Numbered from the stretch's first letter, positions 8,811 to 16,923 are shown. The stretch is 64,000 bases of DNA from JALYYC01 sp963795805 (GCA_963795805.1 CAWCIV010000001.1:248001-312000); one strand, 5' to 3'. Notes: a model not told the origin generated them from the letters alone. Numbers and translations: made by a program.

Positions 8811-10067
8811 TCAGGCAGCCAGGTAACGCGCCGCCGCGGCGGTGACGACGCGGGCGGCCTGGACGATCTCCGTCACAGCGATGCTCTCGTTGGTGTAGTG
8901 CGCCTGCCGGATGTCACCCGGCCCATAGAGGATCGCTGGAGTGTCGCCTTCATGGATATACAGGCGCATGTCCGACCCATAGGGCGCGCCGTCGAGTTCC
9001 GGGTCGAGGCCGAACTCCTCGCGATGGGCGTCGCGCAGGCTGGCGAAGGCTGGCAGGTCCGGGTCGATTTCGGCCGCATCGAACTGGCCCCCGTACCACT
9101 CCACGCGGGGCGGATGCTCCGAGAGCCAGGCATCCTTCTGGGCGGCGTCGGCGAGCGCCGCTTCGAATTGGCGTCGGACTTCGGCCGAGGTCATCCCGAT
9201 GGGAACACCGACGCGCCCCTCGCACTGCAGGTCGTCGGGCACCATCGCGGACCAGGTGCCGGCGCGCAGGCGGCCAACGCTCAAGGCGTAGGCGATCGGA
9301 TAACGCCGAAACAGCTCGTGCGGCGAGGTGTTCAGGCTCCGCTCCAGCCGCCGCAAGCGTGCCTGAACCAGCTCGAACTTGTCGATCGCGCTCACGCCCT
9401 CGTACCGGACGGACGCATGCGCGGCCCGGCCCGGGATGCGAAGTCGAAACGACAGGGCACCGGCCTGGGCTGGGATCATCCGGAGGCAGGTCGGCTCGAG
9501 GATGATTGCGGCGTCCGCGCGGTAGCCGCGATCGATCATCGCGAAGGTACCGATTCCACCGTCCTCCTCTCCGACCACGCTGTGCACGGTCAGGCGGCCC
9601 CGCAGGGGAATGCCACTCTTCTTGATGGCGGCGGCCGCCGCGATGGCGACGGCTAGGCCGGCTTTCATGTCGGCAGCCCCACGGCCATAGAGGCGCCCCG
9701 CGTGCGCGTGGCCCGACCAGGGAGACGCGTGCCATTGTTGGCGATCGCCCGGCGGCACGACATCGACGTGGCCGTTGAGGATCAACGAGCGATCGCCTTT
9801 CGCTCCAAGGATGCCCGCCACCAGGACGGCTTCCTGCCGATCGACCTCCATCCCGGGGAAGCGTGGATGCGCCTTCAGCCGGGGCAGGTCGGCCTCGAAC
9901 TGGTCCACCTCCAGGCCGGCCGCGGCCAGGGCAGCCGCCACATGCTCTTGCGCCGCTCGCTCGTCGCCGGTCACCGATGGGATGCGGATCAATTCCTGCG
10001 CCAGCCGGACGCATGCCTCGGGATCGAATGCGTCAAGCGCCCGGGTGTCAGCCTGTTGCTGGATCAC
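8811..10067 (-). CDS. M20-family metallopeptidase (ArgE/DapE/ACY1 type)
   Basis: Zinc-dependent amidohydrolase/peptidase of 418 residues. The first metal ligand lies in LILNGHVDVVP, the bridging aspartate in YGRGAADMKAG, and the catalytic glutamates in VVGEEDGGIG, all in the usual order. The dimerisation (lid) domain follows at about residues 200-310. The C-terminal ligand region reads ILYGPGDIRQAHYTNE. The family includes acetylornithine deacetylase, succinyl-diaminopimelate desuccinylase and broad aminoacylases. No lysine- or arginine-synthesis neighbour is present, so a general acylase or peptidase role is as likely. It is convergent with the alpha/beta hydrolase. Confidence 0.85.
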   Translation of the reverse strand: MIQQQADTRALDAFDPEACVRLAQELIRIPSVTGDERAAQEHVAAALAAAGLEVDQFEADLPRLKAHPRFPGMEVDRQEAVLVAGILGAKGDRSLILNGHVDVVPPGDRQQWHASPWSGHAHAGRLYGRGAADMKAGLAVAIAAAAAIKKSGIPLRGRLTVHSVVGEEDGGIGTFAMIDRGYRADAAIILEPTCLRMIPAQAGALSFRLRIPGRAAHASVRYEGVSAIDKFELVQARLRRLERSLNTSPHELFRRYPIAYALSVGRLRAGTWSAMVPDDLQCEGRVGVPIGMTSAEVRRQFEAALADAAQKDAWLSEHPPRVEWYGGQFDAAEIDPDLPAFASLRDAHREEFGLDPELDGAPYGSDMRLYIHEGDTPAILYGPGDIRQAHYTNESIAVTEIVQAARVVTAAAARYLAA

Positions 10068-10077
10068 GCGCCTGAGT

Positions 10078-11358
10078 TTAGAAGGGGCGGAACTGTAGTT
10101 GCCCGACGTCGATCAGGTCGAGCGGCACCTGCAAGATCCCCGTGAGGTTGGCGACCGCGCCGAAAAAGGCAGTGCTCACCGGCCCAACCTGCCAGAGCAA
10201 GAAGATGACGAGGACGTAGGGGAGCATGCCGAGACGCTGGGCAGTAATCCGCATCTCGATCGAGAGCCAGGGCGAGATGATGCCGAAGCCGTCGAACGGA
10301 GGAATCGGCAGGAGATTGAACACGATCGCGGAAACCTGCAGAAAGAGAAGGAAGGCGAGCGCCGCCCAGAAGCGCCCGTCGCCGGTGCTGCCGTCCGGGA
10401 TGTGCAGGAGAAAGGGCCAGCCGGTCAGGAGCGCAAACAGCAGGTTGCCCAACGGTCCCGCGGCGGAAGCCAATGACCGCCAGCCGTCGCTACGCATCGC
10501 GTTTTGATTCAGGTAGACCGCACCTCCCGGGAGGCCGATCCCTCCCAGCAGCAGGAAGACCACGGGCAGCAGGATGCTGAGCACCGGGTGCGCGTACTTC
10601 AGGGGATCGAGCGTCAGGTAGCCGGCGGCGACGACCGACCGGTCGCCGCCGAGGTAGGCCACCAGCGCATGGCCGAACTCGTGGATGCAGAGCGAGACGA
10701 CCCAGCCGCCGATTACGAACAGGATGGAGAGCGGGACGGTGAACACGGGTGGAGGACCGATAAAAAGCCCCAGGCCGCCCAGGAGAAACGCGGCCAGTGG
10801 GATGCCAAAGACGGGGCTGACTCCGATGGCGCCCCGGAGTGAAGGGAGCGGAGCCCGTCGCATCGCGACAATCGCGGGCGCCGACCCGCTCAAGTACGCC
10901 CGGACCGAATAGATGCTGACGCCGGCTGCCTGGAGCAGGTCGGCGGTCGCCTTCGAATCGTTGTAGAGCAGGGCCAGGAGGATATGCAGGCTGTCGATCT
11001 GGTGATGTCCGACGGACTCCGCCTCGCGGTGGCTGTTGTTCAGGAGGTAGCGGGTCGCCGTCCCCATCGGGACCGCACTCCGGGCGGGGATGCTGCCGGC
11101 AGGCGTGGCCAGCGCCGCCTCGAGCTGCGCGAGGTTTGCGTTGAGCGCGACCAACGCGCGATGGCCAGGATCGTTCTTGGAGCGACCCATCGCGGCGAGC
11201 ACATGCACCGGTAAGGTTCGGGCGGCGCCTTGTTCGGCAGCGATCCGCTGGGCCAGCTCAACCAGCTCGCGGGCCGGCGAGGTGAGCGGCAGGTCGCGGG
11301 CAATCTGGCCCAGCGACCAGGCGTCCGCCGGGCCGGTCTTGTCGGGCGGGGTGCTCAG
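10078..11358 (-). CDS. Clp N-domain fused to M50 (site-2-type) membrane metalloprotease
   Basis: Read from CTG at 11358 this is 426 residues. The first 160 or so form a helical Clp_N-like substrate-binding module (AWSLGQIARDLPL near the start, then IDSLHILLALLYND). A multi-helix M50 protease follows, with zinc motif HEFGH (about 226-230) and a third-ligand region NLLPIPPFDG. The only conventional start, GTG at 11208, would remove conserved helical sequence (ARELVELAQRIAAEQG); no ATG, GTG or TTG lies between it and the upstream stop. CTG overlaps that stop as CTGA. The fusion suggests membrane proteolysis of recognised protein substrates, which is inferred. Confidence 0.72.
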   Translation of the reverse strand: MSTPPDKTGPADAWSLGQIARDLPLTSPARELVELAQRIAAEQGAARTLPVHVLAAMGRSKNDPGHRALVALNANLAQLEAALATPAGSIPARSAVPMGTATRYLLNNSHREAESVGHHQIDSLHILLALLYNDSKATADLLQAAGVSIYSVRAYLSGSAPAIVAMRRAPLPSLRGAIGVSPVFGIPLAAFLLGGLGLFIGPPPVFTVPLSILFVIGGWVVSLCIHEFGHALVAYLGGDRSVVAAGYLTLDPLKYAHPVLSILLPVVFLLLGGIGLPGGAVYLNQNAMRSDGWRSLASAAGPLGNLLFALLTGWPFLLHIPDGSTGDGRFWAALAFLLFLQVSAIVFNLLPIPPFDGFGIISPWLSIEMRITAQRLGMLPYVLVIFLLWQVGPVSTAFFGAVANLTGILQVPLDLIDVGQLQFRPF

Positions 11359-11513
11359 GTCTTGACCGTGCCGATCCGCATCCGGAGGCGGCCTTCGATC
11401 TGGCCCAGCAGCCAGGCAGCGAACTGTTCGTGGGTCGGATGTTGCTCTTTGACGACGTCGAGCATCTCATCGTGAATGTGGGTGAGCAATTTCAGGAATT
11501 CGCTGTCGTCCAA
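11355..11513 (-). CDS. Small acidic helical protein of unknown function
   Basis: About 52 residues if started at TTG 11513, which has a strong GGAGGAGGT site at 11521-11529; an in-frame ATG at 11537 is possible but sits before that site. The sequence (DDSEFLKLLTHIHDEMLDVV, then THEQFAAWLLGQIEGRLR) is amphipathic and helical, with no recognised domain. Its TGA stop overlaps the presumed CTG start of the Clp_N-M50 protease by four bases, so it is the first gene of a two-gene unit and may be a partner or regulator of that protease. That relation is inferred from gene order only. Confidence 0.6.
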   Translation of the reverse strand: MDDSEFLKLLTHIHDEMLDVVKEQHPTHEQFAAWLLGQIEGRLRMRIGTVKT

Positions 11514-11576
11514 TCCCCCCACCTCCTCCACCATTGCGGGCGGTTCACGGTTGCCCAAATGATAGCCGCCATAGGG

Positions 11577-11606
11577 CAAAAGAAAAAGCGGCCCACGGGA
11601 CCGCTT
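11577..11606 (-). terminator. Rho-independent terminator
   Basis: On the minus strand an AAGCGG/CCGCTT stem, extended by CCC/GGG with one bulge, is followed by TTTTTCTTTT. It lies about 20 bases beyond the stop of the small membrane protein gene at 11627-11827, and so separates that gene from the one downstream on the same strand. Confidence 0.75.
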
Positions 11607-11626
11607 CCTCCTTCCTCAACGAGCCG

Positions 11627-11827
11627 CTACACGTCGTGATGTTCGACTTCGGTGACCTCGGTCGTGTGGACGTGGCGCCGACCGCCACCTGCCAGCAGGT
11701 TGAAAACCACCAGGGCGATGGCCACCAACAGCAGCAGGAAGATCAGGTTGCCTGCGATGTGCAGGGAGAAGCCGAGAAGCCACATGACGAACAAAACCAC
11801 GATCGCCACCCAGATCAAACTCGCCAT
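11627..11827 (-). CDS. Small lmo0937/DUF5670-like membrane protein
   Basis: A 66-residue protein with one or two transmembrane segments (SLIWVAIVVLFVMWLLGFSL and NLIFLLLLVAIALVVFNLL) and a short His-rich tail (RRHVHTTEVTEVEHHDV). It resembles the lmo0937/DUF5670 family of tiny stress-associated membrane proteins, which have no known biochemical role. The ATG is preceded by GGAGGTG, and a clear terminator follows. The histidine cluster at the C-terminus could bind metal, which is speculation. It is divergent from topoisomerase IB across a 102-base AT-richer spacer. Confidence 0.72.
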   Translation of the reverse strand: MASLIWVAIVVLFVMWLLGFSLHIAGNLIFLLLLVAIALVVFNLLAGGGRRHVHTTEVTEVEHHDV

Positions 11828-11860
11828 TGTTCACCTCCAGTCCAAAATCCGCCGTACTTA

Positions 11861-11890
11861 TTGCCTAACAACTGACAGTGTGACTATCAT
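11861..11890 (+). promoter_or_regulatory. Candidate promoter for topoisomerase IB
   Basis: TTGCCT (11861-11866), an 18-base spacer and TATCAT (11885-11890) fit a sigma-70-type promoter about 40 bases before the ATG. A small inverted repeat, ATCAT-CT-ATGAT (11886-11897), overlaps the -10 and could bind a repressor. Confidence 0.4.
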
Positions 11891-11929
11891 CTATGATGGG
11901 TCAACCATGAACGGGAGTCAAGTGGACCG

Positions 11930-13066
11930 ATGGCGGCGATAGCAGTCCCGGACGCCTGGCAGCCACCCTCAAATGTGTATCCGGGGGAACTTGCCGATCC
12001 GATCGCGTCGGCCAAGGCTGCCGGCCTGCGTTACGTGTCCGACCTGATGCCGGGCATTCGGCGCAAAAAGTCGGGTGAGTCGTTCTCCTACGAGGACGCT
12101 GAGGGCGACATGATCGAGGACGAGGCGACACTAAGCCGTATCAAGCGCCTGGCCATCCCACCGGCGTGGACTGATGTCTGGATCTGCCCGAACCCGATGG
12201 GTCACCTCCAGGCAACCGGCCGGGACGCACGCAAGCGCAAGCAATATCGGTACCACGAGCGCTGGCGTCAGGTCCGCGACGCCGTGAAGTACGACCGGAT
12301 GCTCGCGTTCGCGGAGGCGTTGCCCAAGATCCGCGAACGCACCGACCGAGATCTCGAGTTACCCGGCATGCCGCGCGAGAAGGTCCTGGCCACGGTTGTC
12401 AGACTGCTGGAAGAGACCCGAATCCGCGTCGGCAATGAGGAGTACGTCAAGGAGAACGGCTCCTTTGGCCTCACGACCCTGCGCAACCGCCACGTCAACG
12501 TGGTCGGCTCGGACGTGCGCTTCAAATTCAAGGGCAAGAGCGGCAAGCACCACGACGTGCACCTGCAGGATCGCCGGCTGGCGAAGATCATCAAGCGCTT
12601 CCTCGACGTGCCCGGGCAGGAACTCTTCCAATACCTCGACGAGGACGGCTCGTACCACCCGGTCGAGTCGGCGGATGTCAACGACTACATCGGCGAGATC
12701 ACCGGGGAGGACTTCACGGCGAAGGACTTTCGCACCTGGGCGGGCACCATCCTGGCGGCACGGTTCTTCCGCGAGGCAGAGGTCACACCTGAGACCCAGG
12801 GAGCCAAGAAGGAGCTGGTGCGGGCGATTGCCAAGGTTGCCGAAGAGCTGGGCAATACCCCGGCGGTCTGTAAGAAGTGCTACATCCATCCGGCGGTTAT
12901 CGCCGCCTATCTGGCCGGCAGTCTCAAACCGATCGATCGGGCGGATGAGGGCAATCCCTACAACCTTTCCGCCGAGGAGCGGGGCCTGCTGGCGCTCCTC
13001 AGCGCTGAGGCCTCGGCGCCGAAGGCAAAGAAGGCAAAGAGAGCGAGCCGAAAGAAAGCGGCCTAG
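11930..13066 (+). CDS. DNA topoisomerase IB (poxvirus/Deinococcus type)
   Basis: Type IB topoisomerase of 378 residues, which relaxes supercoils through a 3'-phosphotyrosine intermediate. Conserved elements include IPPAWTDVWICP, HLQATGRDARKRKQYRYH, RVGNEEYVKENGSFGLTTLR (catalytic Arg region) and FRTWAGT. The nucleophile is in CYIHPAVIAAYL (Tyr318). The basic lysine/alanine-rich tail after residue 350 probably aids DNA binding. Length and motifs match the bacterial family. It is a single-gene unit, since the downstream genes run the other way. Confidence 0.93.
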   Translation: MAAIAVPDAWQPPSNVYPGELADPIASAKAAGLRYVSDLMPGIRRKKSGESFSYEDAEGDMIEDEATLSRIKRLAIPPAWTDVWICPNPMGHLQATGRDARKRKQYRYHERWRQVRDAVKYDRMLAFAEALPKIRERTDRDLELPGMPREKVLATVVRLLEETRIRVGNEEYVKENGSFGLTTLRNRHVNVVGSDVRFKFKGKSGKHHDVHLQDRRLAKIIKRFLDVPGQELFQYLDEDGSYHPVESADVNDYIGEITGEDFTAKDFRTWAGTILAARFFREAEVTPETQGAKKELVRAIAKVAEELGNTPAVCKKCYIHPAVIAAYLAGSLKPIDRADEGNPYNLSAEERGLLALLSAEASAPKAKKAKRASRKKAA

Positions 13067-13075
13067 CGCTCGGCT

Positions 13076-13168
13076 CTAGGACTTCGGCTTGTTGGCGGCC
13101 TTGTTGCGATTCTTGTTCTTGGGGCGTGTCTTGGACTTGAAGCCTTTGGCGGTTCGTGAAACTTTCAT
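13076..13168 (-). CDS. Possible very small basic peptide
   Basis: A 30-residue open frame of almost only K, R, N and small residues (MKVSRTAKGFKSK at the start, NKNRNKAANKPKS at the end). It lies 21 bases after the 129-residue gene on the same strand. The composition recalls small ribosome-associated or nucleic-acid-binding peptides. No clear Shine-Dalgarno precedes the ATG, and no family is recognised. Its main support is the dense lysine coding where random high-GC sequence would give Arg, Ala and Gly. Confidence 0.35.
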   Translation of the reverse strand: MKVSRTAKGFKSKTRPKNKNRNKAANKPKS

Positions 13169-13189
13169 CTGGCCGATTCTACGTGGTGT

Positions 13190-13579
13190 CTAGTCGAATT
13201 TGATCTTCTTTGCCTTATCGCGCTCGCGATCCAGTTCCCGCTCGTCTCGATCCTTTGCCTCGCCCTCGGCCTTGTTTTGACCGGCCAGTTCGGCCTCATG
13301 GCGCTCCATTTCCCGGTTGGCATGGTCAGCCGCATCTCGAACAATGTCGCGATAGTTCGCGGTGAAATCATCCACGCCGGTGTTGATGACCGGGCCGGGG
13401 ACCGAGTTGTCCCAGCCCTGGAAGGCCGTCTTTTTCGAGACCGCCCCGTAGCCGGCCGACTCGCGCATGAAGTCGCCAAAGAGTTTGCGCCACTTCGGGC
13501 TCGGATCCTCGGACAGCTTCACGACCAGCCGTCCGGTCCCCATGACGACAACTTCCAGCGGGCTTATCTGCTGCGCCAC
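13190..13579 (-). CDS. Conserved hypothetical protein with charged C-terminal coil
   Basis: A 129-residue protein starting at GTG 13579, with a TAGGA-like site upstream. The N-terminal half (GRLVVKLSEDPSPKWRKLFG, then VINTGVDDFTANYRDIVRDA) is a mixed fold not recognised here. The last 50 residues are almost all Glu, Lys, Arg, Asp and Ala and should form a long charged helix or coiled coil. There is no signal peptide or membrane helix. It could be followed by the 30-residue basic peptide in one transcript. Function is unknown. Confidence 0.65.
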   Translation of the reverse strand: MAQQISPLEVVVMGTGRLVVKLSEDPSPKWRKLFGDFMRESAGYGAVSKKTAFQGWDNSVPGPVINTGVDDFTANYRDIVRDAADHANREMERHEAELAGQNKAEGEAKDRDERELDRERDKAKKIKFD

Positions 13580-13622
13580 CGGTACATATCCTAAAGAAGA
13601 CGCGGGTTGTTCGAACGGTTAG

Positions 13623-13677
13623 CGCAGGGGAAACGCTTCGATGAATGGGGGGCATGTCCTCTGGGCGCTCCCCTGCG
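13623..13677. repeat. Inverted repeat between genes
   Basis: CGCAGGGGA (13623-13631) and TCCCCTGCG (13669-13677) are perfect 9-base inverted copies separated by 37 bases, in the 158-base gap after the acyltransferase gene. They could form a stem or bind a protein. No T-run follows on either strand, so a simple terminator is not supported. Confidence 0.4.
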
Positions 13678-13737
13678 TTTGAAATCGTACTAGGCGTCGC
13701 CGCCCTCTGCAACGAGGATCTTTGACAGCCGCGCCCG

Positions 13738-14481
13738 TCAGTACCAGTAGTTGGAGCCTTCCGCGGAGGCCGAGCCTGTCGGAGGCGGCTCGTCGCGGAG
13801 CTCGCCCTTCGGGCCGGCGAGCTTTCTGACGGCCTGCTCGACGCGTGCGATCAACGTCTCGTAGTCCTCGCCGGGCCTGGCGCGGATTGGATCGCCCCAG
13901 GTCAGCGTGGTGTCGTGGAACCGGGGGAGACGGCGGAAACGCGGAAATACTTCGAACATGCCGTCGATATAGGCGGGCACGATGGGGACCCCTGCATCGA
14001 CCGCCAGGATGGCGGCGCCCTTCTTGAAGGTGCCGATATTGCCGGTGCGGGAGAGCGTGCCTTCGGGAAAGATGACCACCGACCACCTGTGGGCGAGGTG
14101 CTCCTTCAGCCGGTCGAGCGCCGGCCGCGCGCCACCGCCACGAGGGATGGGAAAGGTGTTGATCAGGAGTCCGGTCAGGGCGCCCTCCCATTTGCGTTTG
14201 TAGATCGAGTCCGCCGCCGCTACTACGAACGACCGGTATCGGAACCGTTTGGGCATCGCCTGCAACATGGCCACCGGGTCGAACGCGCTGCTGTGGTTGG
14301 AGACAAAGATTGCCCCGCCCCTAAGGCCCTTGAGCCGTTCGCCGCCTTTCTGGCTAAGGGGGGAGAAGAGGTTCAAGAGTGGGAAGACCAGGAAGGTCTG
14401 GAGCAGGGCGCGGACCCCGCGGACCGGCGGAACCCGGGTCCAGCCGGGCGCATCGACTGGCGGATGGCTTGCCGTGCTCAA
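13738..14481 (-). CDS. 1-acylglycerol-3-phosphate acyltransferase (PlsC-like)
   Basis: Phospholipid-synthesis acyltransferase of about 247 residues. It has the catalytic NHSSAFDP (NHX4D) motif, the glycerol-phosphate-binding FPEGTLSRTG motif and a later VPIVPAYIDGMFE strand. One N-terminal hydrophobic segment near LLQTFLVFPLLNLF should anchor it to the membrane. The start is uncertain: TTG at 14481 or TTG at 14499, six codons earlier. It transfers an acyl group to lysophosphatidate in the usual pathway; the exact acceptor is inferred. It is divergent from glpX with roughly 60-75 bases between. Confidence 0.83.
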   Translation of the reverse strand: MSTASHPPVDAPGWTRVPPVRGVRALLQTFLVFPLLNLFSPLSQKGGERLKGLRGGAIFVSNHSSAFDPVAMLQAMPKRFRYRSFVVAAADSIYKRKWEGALTGLLINTFPIPRGGGARPALDRLKEHLAHRWSVVIFPEGTLSRTGNIGTFKKGAAILAVDAGVPIVPAYIDGMFEVFPRFRRLPRFHDTTLTWGDPIRARPGEDYETLIARVEQAVRKLAGPKGELRDEPPPTGSASAEGSNYWY

Positions 14482-14554
14482 CTCCCTACCCCTCGGCAAC
14501 GCTGCCCCGCTAAAGTAGGGCTGCCATGCCGGAATATCGCCAGCCTATCAACTG

Positions 14555-15577
14555 ATGGGTGATTCCGCCACCACCGCGCCGCTCGTCTCGGCCGAGATCA
14601 GCCGGAACCTGGCACTCGAGCTGGTCCGGGTCACGGAGGCCGGGGCCCTGGCGAGCGCCAGTTGGATGGGCCGTGGCGACAAGAACACCGCCGACGGCGC
14701 GGCCGTCGATTCCATGCGGCGGGCCCTGAGCCGGATCGAGATGGACGGCATCGTGGTCATCGGCGAAGGTGAGAAGGACAAGGCCCCGATGCTCTATATC
14801 GGCGAGAAGATCGGCACGGGCGACCCGCCCCAGGTTGACGTGGCCGTCGATCCGATCGACGGCACGACGCTGCTGTCAAAGGGCCTACCCAACGCGATTT
14901 CTGTTGTGGCGATGGCCGCTGGACGTGGGTCTCTCTACGACGCCAAGCACGTGGCCTACATGCACAAGATCGCGACTGGGGCCGAGGCGGCCGGGTCCTT
15001 CGACATCAACGATCCGGTTGCCGCCAATCTCCAGCACATCGCCCGCGCCAAGCGCATGCGCGTCAGCGCCCTCACCGTCGTCATCCTCGACCGCCCGCGG
15101 CACGAGGACCTGATCCGTGAGGTGCGGGAGACGGGGGCGCGGATCAAGCTGATCAGCGACGGCGACGTGGCGGGCGCGGTGATGACGGCGATCGATGGAA
15201 CCGGCCTGGATGTCTTGATGGGTATCGGCGGCTCGCCTGAGGCGGTGCTCGCCGCCTGCGCTCTCAAGTGCCTGGGCGGCGAGATCCAGTGCCGCCTCTA
15301 CGCCCGCAATGCGGAAGAACAGAAGAATGCCGAGGCGGCGGGGGCCAGCTTCCACCAGGTGCTGTCGATTGACGACCTGGTCCGCAGCGATGACGTCTTC
15401 TTTGCCGCCACCGGGATTACCGACGGCGAGTTGCTCCAGGGCGTGAAATACCACATGAACTGGGCCGAGACGGAATCACTGGTGACACGGAGCCGGTCGG
15501 GGACGGTGCGCCGCATCTCGGCGAGGCATCACTGGGCGTATAAGCAGCGGGAGTGGCTCGGCCAGCCCGAAGGCTAG
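14555..15577 (+). CDS. glpX: Class II fructose-1,6-bisphosphatase
   Basis: GlpX-type phosphatase of 340 residues, hydrolysing fructose-1,6-bisphosphate in gluconeogenesis. Clear family motifs are ASWMGRGDKNTADGAAVD, VIGEGEKDKAPML and VAVDPIDGTTLLSKG, where the acidic residues bind the divalent metals. GIGGSPEAVLAACALKCLGG lies in the substrate domain. Some GlpX proteins also act on sedoheptulose-1,7-bisphosphate. The gene stands alone between oppositely oriented genes. Length and motifs are complete. Confidence 0.93.
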   Translation: MGDSATTAPLVSAEISRNLALELVRVTEAGALASASWMGRGDKNTADGAAVDSMRRALSRIEMDGIVVIGEGEKDKAPMLYIGEKIGTGDPPQVDVAVDPIDGTTLLSKGLPNAISVVAMAAGRGSLYDAKHVAYMHKIATGAEAAGSFDINDPVAANLQHIARAKRMRVSALTVVILDRPRHEDLIREVRETGARIKLISDGDVAGAVMTAIDGTGLDVLMGIGGSPEAVLAACALKCLGGEIQCRLYARNAEEQKNAEAAGASFHQVLSIDDLVRSDDVFFAATGITDGELLQGVKYHMNWAETESLVTRSRSGTVRRISARHHWAYKQREWLGQPEG

Positions 15578-15590
15578 GGTAGCGGTCGCG

Positions 15591-15896
15591 TCAGCCTGGG
15601 TTGTCGATCACGTACTGGATCGCGGTTCGTTGCTCCGTGATGGGCCGGATGAGCGTGGCCAGGACTGCCTGGTGGTCCGGGTGTTTGGCGTACGTTTCGA
15701 GCGCTTCCTCGTCTACGAAGTCGGCGACGAGCGCGAAATCGGCGTTGCCTTCCTGCACGCCCAGATCGCGTCCGAATCGATAGCTCTGGATGCAAGCGAT
15801 CTTGGTCGGAAGCTGGTGTAAGGCCTCTTCTACCCTGGAGACGTCGGCGGCCGTCGTATCCGGCTTCCAGTGAAACAGCGCGACGTGCCGGATCAC
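15591..15896 (-). CDS. Dabb (stress-responsive A/B-barrel) domain protein
   Basis: A 101-residue ferredoxin-like dimeric barrel. It starts VIRHVALFHWKPDTT and continues with LPTKIACIQSYRFGRDLG and FALVADFVDEEALETYAKHP, the pattern of Dabb proteins. GTG at 15896 is chosen because the conserved first strand begins there, although the frame is open further upstream inside the next gene. Dabb proteins include plant stress proteins and a few polyketide cyclases, and most bacterial members have no known role. It is four bases from the upstream DUF1360-like gene and ends the MarR-headed operon. Confidence 0.8.
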   Translation of the reverse strand: MIRHVALFHWKPDTTAADVSRVEEALHQLPTKIACIQSYRFGRDLGVQEGNADFALVADFVDEEALETYAKHPDHQAVLATLIRPITEQRTAIQYVIDNPG

Positions 15897-15900
15897 GGCG

Positions 15901-16335
15901 CTAGGAGCGGGCCGAGATCCCGGGCATCGGGGGCCGCTCGATCCTGATCCGATCCGCATCTTCGACGGCCTCGACCGTCTGCTGCTTGAGCTGAACCTCG
16001 CGGCGGAGCAGGCCGAGGACCTCGTTCCAGACCCGGGTGCCAAGGGCGATCAGAAACGCGTCGCCGCCCATGTTCGCGACGCGGCGGAGGCCGGACGGTG
16101 GCTTCGGCCCAACGGCATCCGCGAGCAGATTCGGCTGATAGATGGCGGCCAGCATGATGCCCGACCAGGTTCCGACGCACAGATGGCAGTGGATGAACTC
16201 GTCCAGCTTTGGATGGAAGGCGGAAATCCTGGTGCGGGTTCCGGCGAAAATGCCACCCTCGACGAGCGTGTAGGTGGCCTGGTGGCCGATCGCGGCCAGG
16301 AACGCGAAGCGCATCAGGGTGCGGCCCAAACTCAT
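15901..16335 (-). CDS. DUF1360-like membrane-associated protein
   Basis: A 144-residue protein with hydrophobic segments (RFAFLAAIGHQATYTLVEGG and a central one) around HCHLCVGTWSGIMLA, the Cys-x2-Cys-containing HCHLCVGTW pattern seen in DUF1360 proteins. The C-terminus is charged (VEAVEDADRIRIERPP). No reaction is known for the family. It starts immediately after the MarR stop (adjacent codons) and is followed four bases later by the Dabb gene, so all three are probably cotranscribed and under MarR control. Confidence 0.65.
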   Translation of the reverse strand: MSLGRTLMRFAFLAAIGHQATYTLVEGGIFAGTRTRISAFHPKLDEFIHCHLCVGTWSGIMLAAIYQPNLLADAVGPKPPSGLRRVANMGGDAFLIALGTRVWNEVLGLLRREVQLKQQTVEAVEDADRIRIERPPMPGISARS

Positions 16336-16830
16336 CTACGCGAGCTTAGCGGATAGCCGTCCATCGCCTTTCGCTTCGGGGGCCTGCGGCATATCGCGCC
16401 CGAGAGGCTCCAGGGCCTCGGCCACGGCGGCCAGTTGATCGGCAGAAAGCCGGTTGACAAAGTGACTCCGAACGCCGCGCAGGTGCACGGGACGCGCTCG
16501 CCGAACCCGGTCGACGCCGGCGGGCGTCAGCACCGCGAAGGTACCCCGGCGATCGGACGCACAGTGGCCGCGCGTGACCAGCCCGGCCTCGACCAGGCGG
16601 TCGACCAGCCGCGTCAGCCCGCTCCGGCTCAGCCGGACTCGCTCGGAGAGCTCAGTCATTCGGAGCCGGCGATCGGCGGCAACCGCCAGCTGGTACAGGA
16701 CGTCGTACTCGGCCAGGGTCATCCCCTCCTCGGCCACCAGCTCGGCCTCGAGCCGGCGGAGGATTGAGGCCTGGGCGTCCAGGAAGGCGCGCCAGGCTCG
16801 GCGGCCCTGCGGTTTCAGTTGCGTGGCCAT
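16336..16830 (-). CDS. MarR-family transcriptional regulator
   Basis: A 164-residue dimeric winged-helix repressor. The recognition region is MTELSERVRLSRSGLTRLVD, followed by the wing (VTRGHCASDRRGTFAVLTPA) and long C-terminal dimerisation helices. It is divergent from a YceI gene, and the 93-base spacer holds an imperfect inverted repeat that is the likely operator. Autoregulation plus control of yceI is the usual arrangement for such a layout. The inducer is unknown. The start is ATG at 16830. Confidence 0.87.
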   Translation of the reverse strand: MATQLKPQGRRAWRAFLDAQASILRRLEAELVAEEGMTLAEYDVLYQLAVAADRRLRMTELSERVRLSRSGLTRLVDRLVEAGLVTRGHCASDRRGTFAVLTPAGVDRVRRARPVHLRGVRSHFVNRLSADQLAAVAEALEPLGRDMPQAPEAKGDGRLSAKLA

Positions 16831-16853
16831 GTGGAATACATTGTGACACCGAT

Positions 16854-16886
16854 TTGTTGTTGTGGGTAATGTTGATTACGCAACAA
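16854..16886. promoter_or_regulatory. Candidate MarR operator
   Basis: TTGTTG and GGGTAAT (16864-16870), then a GTTG spacer, then ATTACGC (16875-16881) and CAACAA (16881-16886), form an imperfect inverted repeat centred near 16872. It lies in the divergent region between the MarR gene and the YceI gene, a typical repressor position. Confidence 0.45.
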
Positions 16887-16923
16887 TCGCCGACAATCCC
16901 GAACCGATAGGAGGACGAAAGAG

